From Monodelphis domestica (Eukaryota; Chordata; Mammalia; Didelphimorphia; Didelphidae), in assembly GCF_027887165.1 (NCBI RefSeq), contig NC_077227.1, forward strand, positions 541,985,689-542,049,688: DNA of 64,000 bases, in the 5' to 3' direction. The stretch's first letter is position 1, and each line of letters opens with the position of its first letter. Below the pieces are notes generated by a model. It made no database searches and was not told the DNA's origin. It saw nothing but the letters and a program-made list of their open reading frames with translations. Both the position numbers and the translations under genes were made by a program. Of the stretch, positions 44,946-58,549 are shown in pieces.

Positions 44946-46840
44946 AGGCAGCTAAAGAATTGTAAAATTAGTGCCCTAGATTATATTTTCAATTTTGGCT
45001 GAATATTCCACTTGCCTGATTTTAGACGTGCTCCTTTGAGCCTATGCTAAATATTAAATCTCTATTAACTTATGAGCTAAGCTGCTCTAGCTCAATTTCA
45101 TTATCTCATTTACAGATTAGACATAACCACAGTTCTAATGGAAATTTAAAGTAGGTTCTGGTCAGTCATGTGTTATAAGGAGGCAGGGGAACCACATTAC
45201 TAGATCACATGAAATTATTTATATTCCTTTTCCCTTATATTCCTTTATATTCAATTTATTTTCCTTATAAATCCTTTGGACTTACATTCCAGTGTCTTAT
45301 TAAGTATGATTTTGTCTGACTAAGCTTTCTTTTTTTTGTCATTGATGCAAATCAAGAAGGAGGGAAGAAATGAGACAGTATACAAGAAGCATTAGATTTA
45401 AAGTGAAATGACCTCGTGTCAGATCGTACATTTGCTATTTGCTATTTGTTTGACATTGAGTCTGTTACTTAACCTCCCTTGCACTCAAAGTCTATAGAGC
45501 TTACCTGCTCTAAATTCTAAAATCAAACAAATTTTACTTTTGTTTAGGAAGGAAGAGAAAAAGGAAAGGTGGCTCCTCTTGGAGTAATGGTTAAAGGTTA
45601 TTCTCTTGAGAACCAAGAGTCCTGTGTTTTAGAGAGAGCTGTACTGTCACTAATCTATAATAGTTAATTCATTTGTGTGAGTGTTGGTTCCATCATTTGT
45701 ATGATGGTTACACCCATACCTGAGAGGCCATCTAGTGTCCAAACATCCCTCATTGAATGGTCATTTCTGCCTGAACATGATAGAGAAATGATAGAATGAT
45801 GGAGGACCTGCAACCCCTTAGGTAGCACGTTCCACTTTGGGAGGTTAATGTGAGTTGGGAGACAGAAAGTTAAACTTGGGGTTAGAAAGATCTGGTAAGA
45901 ATCCTCTCATATATTTATTAGTTGTTCTGAAAATCATCTAACCTCTAGACCTCAGTTTCCTCAGCTATAAAATAAAAGAATTTGACTTAAACTTTAAGGA
46001 CCCTTCCAATTCTAAATCAATAATCCTCAAAAACCCAAATCTTAGTAAATTTTTCCGTATAATAAACCTAACTCTACCTCTTTACAACTATTACACATTG
46101 TTGTAAGGGTTCTTTTAAATCTATACATTCTCTGAATCATGCCAGTAAATTTAAATGACTCTTTACTACTTCTAGTGTCTCATACAAAGTATCATTTGAC
46201 AGTTGAGGTCTCCAGCCTACCTTGAAAACCATTAAGTCCCTTTCATGCATTTCACAGTCCAGTAAATCTGATTTGCTGTGTTACTCACCTATAACACTTC
46301 TATCTCTGTGCCTTGGCACAGGTTCTCCCCTTCCTCATAATACAACTCTCCTCACCTCTGCCTCCTGGGATCCACAGTTTTCTTCAAAGCTCTATTCAGA
46401 GGTCTTTCCTATTCCCTACAGTTGCTAGCAACCTCTAAAAACAAACAAAAAGAAATCTTGCATAAACTGTTTATCTGGTTTGTATTTTGTGTATATTTAT
46501 AAGTGCCCGAGTGTGCACCCCACTCCTACCACCAACACTGCCCAAAAGAGTTTTGTATTTCTGAGGGCAGGGACAGTTTCACTTTTGGTTTGGGGTCTCT
46601 AGCTTCTAACAGTGCCTGGCACATGATAGGTAAATGCCTAGAGCAGTCTATGATTCCACTCTCCCAGGTCTGTCTCCTTTTCCACAAAACTAGAATTATT
46701 TATGATAACTGCCATGGCAGACCTCCTATCTGAAAAGCACAGGAAAACAAGGACCACGAGGCTCTCTACTCTTCACCCAGCATGTTGCCTTGTGGGATAG
46801 TTGGATGAGGGATGACCTTTGGAGGTAGGTTGATATGGCC
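44946..46840. other. Intergenic with weak SINE fragments
   Basis: MIR-like pieces in plus orientation at about 45390-45540 and 45850-46030 (CTCTAGACCTCAGTTTCCTC, AGCTATAAAATAAAAGAATT). No gene. Confidence 0.4.
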
Positions 46841-47075
46841 AGTGATAGAGAGGTAGGCATGGGCTGAGAAAGACCTGGGTTCAAACCTAGGTTCAAACAC
46901 TTACCAGATCTGTGACCCATGACATCACTTCACCTCTGTGCTTAGCTCCTTAACTGCAGGATGGAAACAATAATAATTACACTTGCCTCACAAGGTTGCT
47001 GTAAATGAGACTTTACTTATAAAGGGCTTAGCACAGTGCCTGGTATATAATTGGTGATTAATAAATGCCTGTATC
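46841..47075 (+). mobile_element. MIR/CORE-SINE
   Basis: AAGACCTGGGTTCAAACCTA, CACTTGCCTCACAAGGTTGC, GGGCTTAGCACAGTGCCTGG and GTGATTAATAAATGCCTGTA. Confidence 0.75.
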
Positions 47076-47309
47076 CTCCTTTGTTATGTTCATTTTAATC
47101 TTGACTAAATTGCTATCATCTATCCATCCCTTTCTCTTCTAAGCTTGGCTTTATGTACCAATAAACTATTTGAACCCATATACCTATTGTTCCCAACTGT
47201 TCACACAAACCCTGCTCTAAAATTATATGACTTTAATTGTTTAACAAATGCTTTTTTTAATTGATGTAATTCTTATAAGCTGTTGTTCCTGTATCCTAGC
47301 TTGGCGGAT

Positions 47310-47535
47310 AAAGTAATACTTTTGGAGTCAGTAAGAGTTGGAAACAAGTTTTGCCCGAAGTTCTTACTAGCTGAGAGACCATGTGAGAGTCAGGTAGCTT
47401 TCTTAACCTCTGTATACTTATCTTTAAAATAGGGATAACAATAACTTTAGTATACACCACACAGGATTGGTGGGACAATCAAATGACATTACAGGCATAA
47501 AGTACATTGCAAATCTGAAAGTGCTATATGGATGC
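47310..47535 (+). mobile_element. MIR/CORE-SINE
   Basis: CTTTTGGAGTCAGTAAGAGT, TTCTTACTAGCTGAGAGACC, TCTTTAAAATAGGGATAACA and GTACATTGCAAATCTGAAAG. Confidence 0.65.
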
Positions 47536-49450
47536 CAGATAGTTGTATTTGTAATTATTCCTATCACTTCTTCTAACCCTAGTCCTCATTCTCTTACTCT
47601 TCTTACTTTTTCTGATGATGCTGATCTTGAGTAAGTTTTTTCTTGTCTCTATATTTTAGTTATCTGATTTGGAAGACTAGAATAATGGGAAATTCCCTTG
47701 CCAATACAGGACTATAAAGAAAGGGCTTCCTATACATTAAATCCCTATAGAAATGTGAGGGATATTGTTAGAGGGAAAAGAAAACAGACAGACAGATTAA
47801 ATACACTTCAAAAAGAAAGGAACTATGGATTACTTTCCTGGAAGTCTGTGCCACTGGAAATTCCTTCTAGTCAGTAGCTATATTCTCATCTTTTTTAATG
47901 ATTCACCCAGATTCACCCAGAAAGAAATCTCCATTAATCTATTGGCCTGGGAGATAACTTAACATGAATTGGGTTTTCTGAAATAGAGGCTGTCCCACAG
48001 AGGTATAGATTCCTTCCTCATGTGATTGCTAAGCTTTGTTCTTCAGGCTTAAATGCTCTCAAAGGGTTAATTCCTTTATTAAAAATGTTCATTTGGATAA
48101 TAATCATTGTTAGGATATATTAAGCTAAAAATCTGATGTGCTAGAAGGTTATGACTATTGATGCAATATATTTGCTTATGTAAAGTACTCCAAACTTTAA
48201 AACAAAAGTGCCTATGTTTATTCGCAGATCAAATACTTACAGGGATTCTGATAATGAACACTACTGTTAAAAAGCTTCATCAAGGGCTAGATGATAAAAC
48301 TGTGCAGTGTTTGTTTGTTTGTATTTTTTTCCACACTCAGGAATTTCTCTAGAGTTCTGCCATTGGAGTTTTCTATGCCTCATTTCAGCACAAAGTGGAT
48401 TACAGGCTTTGACAAAACAACTTGGAACAGAATCTACTAAAGCTGTTGACTTTGGGGAATGGAAAAATATACTTCTCTGCTTAAATCCTTTTAGTCAGTA
48501 ATTCAAAAATGGCTGGGGGCAAGCAGCTTATGAGATTTGGCCTCATTGCAAAAGAGTCTCTTGAGCAAAGAGAGCTTTCTTGATACATGGCTGCTTTTGA
48601 CTTGCCTTTAGGATGAGCACTAAAGTTCACTCCTTTAGCTTTCTTCCCCAGTTTTGCCTTCGACTATTAACATCAGTTCTTCTTAAAAGGACCCACTACC
48701 ACACTTGCCCAATTAAAAAATAAAACACCCCAAGTTTTAATTGCAGATAACGTAATTCAATGCCTCCTTTAATCCTGAAGATCTAACACTAACTTATAAA
48801 TATAAGAAGTGGTGCATGTAAATTTTTACATTTGTCAATATTATTATAATCCTCATCCTATTACCTGGTCTGTGTTCTTGGGCGAGTGACTTCCCCTCTA
48901 ACATTGTTTTCTTTGATGAATGAGGCATCTAAAATGGATGATATCTGAGTTCTCCTTCAAGAGAGCTATTGAAGCATTATGTACACTGCCTTGGAATCAC
49001 AGGTAGATCTGAGGTCTCCTTGAAAGCATCCTTAAATTCACAACTGGAGTTTCAGTGGAATTCAATTATCCCAGCCAAAAGGTATCTGCTTTTGGATTGA
49101 TTGTGGCTTGTTGACAGGGACCTGTGAAAGAGAAACTATCTTCACTTCTCTGCTATACACTGCCTTATCTTGCTATTTCTATTTTTTTTTTAAGACAGTT
49201 AAGTACAAGGACCCAGTTTTCTGGACTTTCTACTTAGTTCCCAAAGCCATCTCTTATCCCTTAAGCTTTTCCCATCCTCATATTTTTATTTATCACATCT
49301 CTGCTACTAATAGAGTCTATCTTATGTCATACATATACATTACATGCTTTGTCTCACCACCTCAATCTACTATGAGGCAGTAAATTTTTTGAAAGTAGAG
49401 TCTGTCAATTTTCATCTCCCATAATTTTAAACACATACCTTCCTCTACAG
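47536..49450. other. Intergenic, mostly unassigned
   Basis: A MIR fragment (plus) is suggested at 48850-48960. No coding evidence. Confidence 0.4.
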
Positions 49451-50840
49451 GAATTAATAGATGATTTTTTAATTTGAATGTCCACCTTCCCTCCTTTTGG
49501 CAAGTTCTCATTCATAGAATTCTGAAATTCCTCCCTCATATGAAAATTTCCTTACCTTCTATCTATCCTTTTGCTTCATTCCTGTTAGATTTTTCTTTCT
49601 CCTTACCATGACCTCTAGTCATTCTGGCTGTTGTCTTCAAATCCATACCCTTCTTTAGCTTCATTCCCCTTTTACATTCTTGAAAATAGAGTAACTATCA
49701 AGTATAAAATATCCTCTCTCCTAGAATTCTTTGACTCCTTGGCCTTTCATGCCTCCCTAAACTCCTACCTAGAGCTACCATGACCATTTGCCTTTTCTTC
49801 TCCCATATCTATGCTGTTCAATGCCACTGAGGAATCTCTCCAATTAGTCATATAGTTTCATTGAAAATTCACGTCATCTATATTTACTGGTCTCTCAGAG
49901 CACACGTTAATCCTTTTATTCTTTCTTTATTGACCACTTATTGACCATTTTATTCTTTCTTTCCTTATTCACTACCCATAGTGAATATTCCAAGACGTCT
50001 CTTCTTTCCTCAAGACTCCTACACCATCTCATCTCTTGTCCTTATCAGAAAAGTATCTCATCTCCTACATTACTGAGGAAATTGGAATTCTGTGTTATGA
50101 ATTCCCATGTCTTCCTCCTTCTATAGGTATAAACTTTTCTATAACATCTAATTATTCTTCCTCTTCTCTAGCCTATTTCTGGCAAAGTCGGATTCTTGCT
50201 TACCATGGCCAAATGTTCTACGTGGACTGCCGATCCCATTTCCTCTAAATCTACTAGAATTCTGCCATTCAAATAATCCCATTCCACCACATACCTTCGG
50301 CTTCTCCATATCTACAGATTTTTTTTACTACTGTCTACAAATAAGTCAAAATTTCCACTTTCTTGGTTTGTACTGAACTGTATCAAGAACTTTGGAAACT
50401 CCATCATCCTTCAGTATTGGTTCTTCCATAACATAAGCATCCTCAGTACCCTCTGTCCTGCTGATTAGAGGGCTAGACAATGAATAAAGAACTCCTCTAA
50501 CAGTCTCCATTTAAAGATGGCTTTTCAACCATTCATCTCTTCAATTCCTGCCAGCTACACTGTTTTGGACTGGACTTCCAGATATCATCTGCCTCCCTTT
50601 TTAGGTCTTTTGTGTGTATTATCTTCTCCCATTAGACTGTAAGCTCCTTGAGGGAAGGAAGCTAATAAAACAGTGAGAGTGAGGAGGTAGTTAGAAAATG
50701 AAATGGTAAAGGAACAGAGAAATAAGAAACCCAAAAGGGTAATCTCAAACTCATCGTGTCCAAAACAGAGCCCATTATATTTTCCACTAAACCTCCCCTC
50801 TTGTGAAATACTTCTTCTTGATGATATCACTATCCCTGGA
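49451..50840 (+). mobile_element. L2-like LINE relics (pyrimidine-rich strand)
   Basis: C+T-rich sequence in the style of 24.6-26.1 kb. The segment at 50730-50800 (AATCTCAAACTCATCGTGTC, then CCACTAAACCTCCCCTC) matches 26015-26110 in order. An L2-type 3' end (ATTAGACTGTAAGCTCCTTG) is at 50631-50650. No open frame of note. Confidence 0.45.
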
Positions 50841-50844
50841 AAAG

Positions 50845-51530
50845 TCATCTAGTCTCTGCCTCCATTTCCTAAATTATAACATAAGGATAATAATAGCATC
50901 TACTATCCACGTGTGAGAATCTAACACCACTCGGCACTCCCTGTTTCATAAAAATTAAACTTTCATATTGAATTTGTAAACCCTTTCTCTAGTGAATTGG
51001 TTTCAGTTCAGCTCCCTTTCTCCACTCACCTTGATTGGATTAAGAACAAGGTCCAAGGCTTTTCTGTATAAGGGGGATGCCCATGCACTTTGTGAGGATG
51101 CCAGAAGCCTCTTGGGAGATACTTGCCTCTTGTCCCACATGACGTCTGGCAACCAGAAGACCAACCTCTGACCCAGACTGAGGTCAAGTCCCGCCAATCA
51201 GAGACCCAGAAAATGACATCATAGAGGGTATAAGAAGAGCACTTCCTATTTCTGGACAAACAACTGGGAACAGAGGTGCCTCTGTAGAGAGACTAGGAAT
51301 ATAGTTGGAGGAAGGGCTGGTTGGGTAAGGAGGTCTGAGAAGGGAAACAATTGGCCAGTGTGGTTGGTGCCTTTTCTTTGTTTGATTTGTTCTCTTAATT
51401 ATTTTAAAATAATTATAAATTAAGATACAGTCTCCGGAGATGTTAATAACTCAGGGTTAATGTCAAGATCAACTGGCAATATTTGAAAAGTGCTTAACAC
51501 AGTGCCCAATACATAGTAAGTGCTATGACT
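50845..51530 (+). mobile_element. CORE-SINE split by an LTR
   Basis: Left half 50845-50910 (TCTGCCTCCATTTCCTAAAT, AGGATAATAATAGCATCTAC) and right half 51452-51530 (CTCAGGGTTAATGTCAAGAT, AAGTGCTTAACACAGTGCCC, ACATAGTAAGTGCTATG) form one continuous SINE when 50911-51451 is removed. Confidence 0.7.
50911..51451 (+). mobile_element. Solo LTR inside a SINE
   Basis: Starts TGTGAGAATCTAACACCACT at 50911-50913. It has a CCAAT box (CCGCCAATCAGAGAC, about 51192) and a TATA-like GGGTATAAGAAGAGC about 35 bp later, the promoter layout of U3. The right edge is set by where the SINE resumes, so is accurate only to ~20 bp. No target-site duplication was resolved. Confidence 0.6.
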
Positions 51531-53360
51531 GTCAGTCTACCAGAGAGATCCCTGGAGATATTGAGGAACATATCCATTCTTTGTATCATGCTTCCTCTTT
51601 GGCTTTTTGTCATGATAATGATGTCCATAGTTCCCTCCCACCCACATTGACTTATAATCCTGAATATTTATTCAAGAAGTTGTTTCAGAATCTTCTCTCT
51701 CCCTTTCCAGTTTTGCTTTTGTTTTGTTTTAGTGGCTCAATGTGCCAGAGGGGGGATAAACAGTCTGATACTCTAAAATACTGGAATTTTCATCAAAAAC
51801 ACAAATCATTTTTAGTTGTATGAGTGTGGTCAAGTCACATCCACTCATTTGACCTTATCTGTAAAATGGAAATAATTATATCTACTTAACCTCTTTTATA
51901 TGTAAATTCTCATCATCATTGCCTCCCTCACAGAGGTACTCGGCATGGGTAAAGGAGGAAAACATGTACAATATTAGGTAATAATTATCTGGCACTTTAA
52001 AATATCCATAGTCCTTACCAAAACCCTGAAATATAGATATTATATAATCATCTCCATTTTACAGAAATACAGAGAAGTGACTTAATATAGTGATAAAGCT
52101 CAAAAAATTGAGGAGAAAGGATTTGAATTCAGATCTTTCTGGTTCTAAGATCAACACTTTCAATTAAACCATTAAACATCACCTATATGTCTGAACTCCT
52201 TAAAATAAAGTCCTTCCCTAATGCCTCATGTAGCACATAGAAGGGTATTGATTCTTCAAGATGGGACCAGCAAAGCCCTTAGATCTGGCAGGTATTACTA
52301 AACTTGAAAGGCAATAATCAGTTGGGGAAAATTTAGCCTAGCTAAATTAGATGCCCATCACCAAAGGATTCATGCAAAAAAGGGAATTAGAAACGTGAAT
52401 TCTAGGATCCTCCCAGTTCAAGAAAGATACACATATATAAGACCACAGAGTTATAAGTGACCCAGGGGTGTATCCAGTATAATTTCCTCATTTTTAAAGA
52501 TGAGAAAACCAGTGAGGTTAAGTGATTTTCCCCCATACTCACAGAAATAATATCATTTATCAGCCATAGCCACTCAGGAAGATCACTTACTCAAGCATTC
52601 AGGGGTTATCAACTACTTGTTAAAAGATCCTTTATATGGAGCCTTTAAGAATTACTATTTTTGACCCTAAAATGACAGGATCTGATTGCTAAATGAGACC
52701 TCCAGTGCCATCTGAGTCAATACATGTCACCCAGCATAAGCATGGAGACTTTCATTTATGAGTAGCAACTCACTGTACCTCTAAATGAAAGCCATTTCAT
52801 TCTTAAACAGGTATGAGGTTAGGAGCAGCCACAAGAGGTGTTCCACAGGACTGTTACCAACTTAAACTCTCACTCTCAGCAGCTTCTCCCTCATTCTTGT
52901 TTTCATTTCAGGAAGAGCAAATATGTGTAAATACTTTATTAAAATAAAAAACACATGAAGGGAAAGCTGTTCCCCACTGATTGATTTTTCAAAAGCTCCC
53001 TAGACTGCTTCTGCTACAGATGTTTGCAAAATGATTGGATGCAAAGTGGGCTTAATTCATAAAAGCAATAAAACGTTGCTTATTGACTGAACAGATGAAC
53101 TAGCTGAGGGGGGATAATTTGGAGTGTTCTTATTGGAAATGCTTTGAAGAAATGTAATGATAGTGGAGAGACAGAACCTTATTAGCTATGGTAAATATAT
53201 TTTTTTCCTGCAGAATGCTTTAGATGTTGCAAAATAACTGGAAAAAAATAACCCCTGAATTTTCAGCTGCATTAGATATTGGAATGAATATTAGATAACC
53301 TCTGATAGTCTAATTTAATATGCCACATAGTCAGAAAAAGAATTCCAAGTATAGAAAAAA
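51531..53360. other. Intergenic with SINE fragments
   Basis: MIR-like pieces at 51815-51905 (plus), 51995-52170 (minus, CATCTCCATTTTACAGAAAT) and 52455-52570 (minus). The rest (52600-53360) is unassigned. Confidence 0.4.
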
Positions 53361-53510
53361 AAGCATAGGAATGGGTTACTACCCTGGGTCTATCATTAAT
53401 TCACTAGGTGACTTTAAGAAAGTCACCTCACTTCTCATTCTCCAACATTTACCCAACATCCCCCAAAATTAGAAGGTTGGACTGGATTGATTTTCCTTCC
53501 TGATCAGAGA
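53361..53510 (+). mobile_element. MIR fragment
   Basis: CTGGGTCTATCATTAATTCA, CTAGGTGACTTTAAGAAAGT and CACCTCACTTCTCATTCTCC. Confidence 0.5.
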
Positions 53511-54060
53511 CTACTATTGACTCAAAGCAAATATTCATGAGGCCACAAATGCCTGGCTACATAAGCCCTTACTTCTAAAAACTCCCCAAATTTTTAAAAT
53601 TGCTTCATGGTATCAATCAAAAGAAAACTGGAATTGAAGTCTGAGGTTTTGAGTTTCAAATATAATTCTGCTCCTTAATATTAAATGCATGCAAAGTGTG
53701 GATGGTGCAATGAGTCTCACTGATGAGCCATGTCTTTTAGGTGTGCCACAAAATTTTACTGTCATTTTATTGTAACTAAAAGGTAATTTAGAAATAATTT
53801 CATTTAATATAGTCTTATATGCCTAGCAAATATTGCATTATAGGTTTAATATTCACAAAATAAATAAAACCTACTTATATTTGAACACTAGATTTAAAGC
53901 CCTAAAATAGAAAGAATTTAATAAAAATGGCTGCCCTTAATGAAGTAAAACCGAATGTTCTTTTAAATCTCTCAGTTCTCCTGGAGAACTGCAAACATAA
54001 ATATTCCACATCACAGTTTTCTTCAAGGCAAAGAAGAACATGGGATAAGCAAAACAGTAT
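53511..54060. other. Unassigned intergenic
   Basis: Nothing recognised. Confidence 0.35.
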
Positions 54061-54330
54061 TTGAGAAGTAATAGTATAGTGAATACAGTGCTAAAGTTGG
54101 CATCAGGAAGTCAGGAAAACTTGTGTTTGGGTTTGAACTAGGCCTCTAACCCTAACTTGGTGGTCACAGAGAAACTCCTTTATTTCTCTAAGCTTCAAAT
54201 TCCTCTTCTAGAAATTGGGTATAATAATAACTCTATACCAGGCTCATGGTACTATAAGGCTCAAATGCCATAACATATATAAAGCACATTGCAAGCTTAA
54301 ATCACTAAATAAATGTTAAGTGGTGGTGGT
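54061..54330 (+). mobile_element. CORE-SINE relic with (GGT)n/(AGT)n tail
   Basis: GTGCTAAAGTTGGCATCAGG, GAAACTCCTTTATTTCTCTA, ACATATATAAAGCACATTGC and AATCACTAAATAAATGTTAA, ending in GGTGGTGGTGG and AGTAATAGTAG. Confidence 0.65.
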
Positions 54331-54475
54331 GGTGATAGTAGTAATAGTAGGCTAGAAGTAGTACATTTTGGGGGGTGAAGTCAAGATGGCAGAGGAGAGA
54401 TCATTCTTCTGCACCTTCTCAGCTACTTACCAAACAACTTTAAAATAATCCCTAAAATTGAATATAGCATAGCTT

Positions 54476-54785
54476 TTTGTTAAATAATGCCTTCTTTCAA
54501 GGGGGTAGGGTGGGGAGGGATGGAGACCCCCAGGGTATTTTAATATAACCAACAAATAAATAAATTTAAAGTTACAAAAAGATACTATAGGGGACGTATG
54601 TGCTAGCTCTAGATGAAGTTTGGTAATTCTGTTACCGATACCTACTTCAGGGTCATATTTCAAAGGCAAGGCAAGAGAAAGTATAAATCCAAAGAGGCAG
54701 TATCACTTCTGGTCCAAAATGATCAGGGACTCTGAGGTGTAATAATGAAAATGGGTTTGACAAATATAAGAATTTTAAAAATTAT
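54476..54785. other. Unassigned segment between L1 head and LTR
   Basis: About 310 bp that fit neither the L1 5' UTR nor the LTR as far as I can see. It may be retroviral leader sequence in the LTR's orientation, or L1 5' UTR too decayed to recognise. Confidence 0.3.
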
Positions 54786-55611
54786 TGTGGTTGCCATTTA
54801 TAAAAATTAACTAAAGTCACAAGGCTGTTAATAGCTTTAATGGCTTTATTATAGCAAGATAGAGATAGTAAAGGGTGAAATGTAGGAAGGAGGTAGAAAA
54901 TATTGCCTAGCTAAATACCTAAAGTCCAGACACAAGTACCTCTAGACTGAAGAGAACATCCCACCAAAGATAGGAGAAGAGTTTAAGAACCAGTGTCTCT
55001 GGCGAGGGTCTCCTCAACCCAAGCGAGTCAACAAAGTTGATCTTCTCTAGTCACCAACATGGAATCCAAGGCAGAATTGAATGCCTAATCTAACTGAGCC
55101 ACATCAGAATGAGTCACAAAAAGACCAAGCCACCAAAAGACTGAGCTACCACAAGAGACTGAACCAAAAAAAGAAGTTGAGTGTCTCAGAGGCTCCTGCT
55201 TATATGCAGTTTTCTCCACCCTTCAGCTCTCCCTGTCATATCTCAGGAATCAATCAAAGTTTCTTAATTTGCTTGGCACTGCGTGATCTACCTCCCATCC
55301 TCTGAGGGTGTGAACTTTTTTATCAAAATAATTCTTGAGTTCCTACTGATTAAGTTAAAAGGGTGAAACACTCCAAGTACTTGACTGATTAAGTTAAGAT
55401 AAAATAATTTCCTTTCACAGAGGAGTAGTATCAATACAATCCCAAGAGATCTAGGTCTTTTCTGGGAAAAGATCACTGTACAAACTAGCAGAACAACAAA
55501 CATTCCTCTCTCTAGATCATACCACCTTGGAGGTATCAAATGTTTCCAAACTTCAAGAATTCTCTCTGAAAAATCCTGAAATTTTAGAGAGATACTTCAC
55601 ATATGCCCCCA
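54786..55611 (-). mobile_element. Candidate LTR inserted in the old L1
   Basis: Bounded by TG (54786) and CA (55611). On the minus strand a TATA-like TGCATATAAGCAGGAGCC (about 55188-55208) is followed by AATAAAGCC (about 54843-54851) some 60 bp from the end GGCAACCACA, giving U3-R-U5 order. It splits an L1. No target-site duplication was found. Confidence 0.5.
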
Positions 55612-56939
55612 AGTCATGAACAGAGCACATCGTTATCACTAAGTTCTATATCAAAAAATGGGCTGAAAAATGATAACATAAAAACAAAAACAAAACAGAG
55701 ACCTGATGATAAAAATCTATCATAGTGATAAAGAAGACCAAAACAGAAACTCAGAAGAAATCAATGAAGTCAAAACAGCTGAAAGAAAAATGTGAATTGG
55801 ACATAAGCCTAACACGAATCCTTGGCATAGCTTGAAATTGATTTTCAAAACCAAATAAGAATGTTAGGGCAGAATAAGGCACAGAAAGAAAATTATGAAA
55901 AGAGAATTAACAGCTTGGTAAAAAAAAAAAAGCAAAAAATACAGAAGAAAATAGCACTTTAAAATAGATCTGGTCAAATTGAAACAAGTATAAAAATTTA
56001 CCGATGGCAATAACCCTCATAAAAAGCAAAATTGGCCAAATAGAAAATGGGAGCAAAGTCATCCAAAGAAAATGAATTCTTAAAAATTAAAATTGGACAA
56101 GGAGAAACCAATGCCTCCATGAAACATCAAGAAACTATAAAGTCAAAATAATAAAAAAAATAATTTTACATTTCATCAGAAAAAAATAACTGACCTATAA
56201 AATGGATGGAAAAGAGATAATTTTTAAATTATTAGATAACCTGAAAGTCATGGTCAGATCTTGAGTGTAGATAATTGTTGTTTTCCAAGAAATTGTCAAA
56301 GCAACTGCCCAGATATCCTCAAACCAAAGAATAAAATAGAAATTGAAAGAATCCACCAATCGCCACCAGATCAGAACTACAACGAATATTTTACCCAACT
56401 TTAGAAATTCCCATGTCAAAGAGAAAATACTTCAAGCATCTAGAATGAGATTGTGCAAATATCATGAAGCCACATTCAAAAGCACACAAGCTTTAAAAGT
56501 TAATATGTTAACAAACTTAAGGGCTTAAGATATGATATTCTAGAAGGCAAAAGACCTGAGATTCCAAGAATAACCTACATAGAAAAACTGAATATAATCT
56601 TTCAAGAGAAGAAACTAGATATTTAATGAATAGAGGACTTTCAAGAATTACAGATGAAAAGATCATAGCAGAACAGGAAATCTGACTTTTAAAGATAAGA
56701 TTCAAAAAAGGTAAACATGAAAGAAAAATCATATGCGGTTCAATAAGGTTAAACTACTTACCTTTCTATATGGACAGTTGATATATGGATCTTCTAAGTA
56801 TTATTAGGATAGTTAAAAGAATGTTGTTGGAATGATCTCAAAAGATGAAGGGGTGAGAAAGAAAGATGCATTAGGAGAAAGGGGAAGGGAGAAGAAGGGA
56901 AGACATCATATCACATAAAAGATTTGCTGAAGGAAGAGC

Positions 56940-57598
56940 TTTTATTTTATTTTTTATTTGAAAAATGTTAATTAATTAATTTAGAATATTTTTAACTGTT
57001 ACATGATTCATGTTCTTTACATCCCCTCCTGGCACGCCCCTCCAGTAGCCAAGAGCAACTCCACTGGGTTCTAAATGATTGATCAAGTAATTGATCAAGA
57101 CCTATTTCCATATTATTAATATATGCATAAGGGTGATCACTTAGAGTCTACATCCCCAATTATAACCCCATTGACCCATGTGATCAGGCAGTTCTTTTAC
57201 TTCTGTGTTTCTACTTCCACAGTTCTTTCTCTGGATGTGAATAGCATTCTTCAACATAAGTCCCTAAGAATTGTCCTGGATGATTGCACTGTTGCTAGTA
57301 GAGAAGTCCATTATATTTTATTGTGCCACAGTGTATCAATCTCTGTGTATAAGGTTCTCCTGGTCCTGCTCCTCTCACTTTGCATCAACTCCTGGAGGTC
57401 ATTCCAGTCTCCATGGAATTCCTCCAGTTCATTATTCCTTTCAGCACAATAGTATTCCATCACCAACATATACCACAATTTGTTCAGACATTCTGCAATT
57501 GAAGGACATCCCCTTGTTTTCCAATTTTTTGCCACCACAAAGAACAAGGCTATGAATATTTTTGTACAAGTATTTTTTCCTTATTTTCTCTAATAATC
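56940..57598 (-). mobile_element. 5'-truncated L1 (3' end of ORF2 plus 3' UTR)
   Basis: Minus-strand insertion in the old L1. Coding remnant 57311-57575 reads FFVVAKNWKTRGCPSIAECL, LWYMLVMEYYCAERNN and DLQELMQSERSRTRR, close to the young L1 at 3.7-4.07 kb. The 3' UTR runs to an A-rich tail (T-rich on plus, 56941-56965). Better preserved than its host, so younger. Confidence 0.88.
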
Positions 57599-58549
57599 TG
57601 ATATAATATAAATCAGATAAAAATGTTCTAAAACCTTCTTCATTAGAGAAATTCAAATAAAAACAACTCTGAGTTGCCACCTCACACATATCAGATTGAC
57701 CAATATGACAGAAAATAATACATTTTGGAGAGAATGTGGCAAGACTGGGACACTAATTTATTACTGGTGGACTTGAAAATTCATCCAACGATTTGGGCGG
57801 ACAATTTGAAATTATGCACAAAGGATTATAAAAGACTGCATACGTTGTGATCCAATGATAGCACTTGTAGGCCTGTATCAAAAAGAGATTTAAAAAATAG
57901 GAAAGGACATATTTGTACAAGCGTATTTATGGTTATGCTTTTTGTGCTGGCAAAGAATTGGAAACTAAAGTGATATCCCTCAACTGGGGAATGGCTGAAC
58001 AAATTGTGGTATTTTATGGTAATAGAATAATATTATGCTATAAGGAATGATGAATAGAATGATTAGAGAAAGAATTGGAAAGACCTACATGAACTGATGC
58101 AGAATGAAATAAACAGGACCAGAACACTATACATACTAATTTAAATATTGTTAGATGATCAAAAGTGATAGATTTTGCTACTAACAGCAATGTAATGATC
58201 CAGGACAATTCTGAGGCATTTATGAGAAAGAATGCTGACCACCTCCAAAGAAAGAACTATTGAATTATGAATGCAGATGAAAACATTTGATTTATCACTT
58301 ATTTATATGGGAATATAATTTGGGGTTTTAGTTTTATAAGATTCTCTTATAAAAATGAATAATATAGAAATATGCTTTGTGTGATAATACATTTATAATC
58401 CAGTGGAATTGCTTGTCAACTCCAGGAGAGGGGAGGTAAGATGAGAGAGAGACAACACGAATCATATAATTTTGGAAAACTTGTGTGTAAATTTGTTATT
58501 GGAAAAAATAAAGATAACTTAAAAAATACTAAAAAATAATTGGATTCTC

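Larger units (their letters stand above)
54371..58545 (+). mobile_element. Old L1 LINE, near both ends but internally deleted and interrupted
   Basis: Starts GGGGGGTGAAGTCAAGATGG at 54371, an L1 5' terminus. An ORF1 remnant lies at about 55640-56760 (KESTNRHQIRTTTNILPN, HVKEKILQASRMRLCKYHEA). An inter-ORF purine-rich stretch at 56820-56935 follows. Nearly all of ORF2 is missing: the element resumes at about 57600 in the C-terminal ORF2 region (to about 58140), then has a 3' UTR and poly-A near 58500-58545. It is interrupted by an LTR and by a minus-strand L1 tail. Confidence 0.75.
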
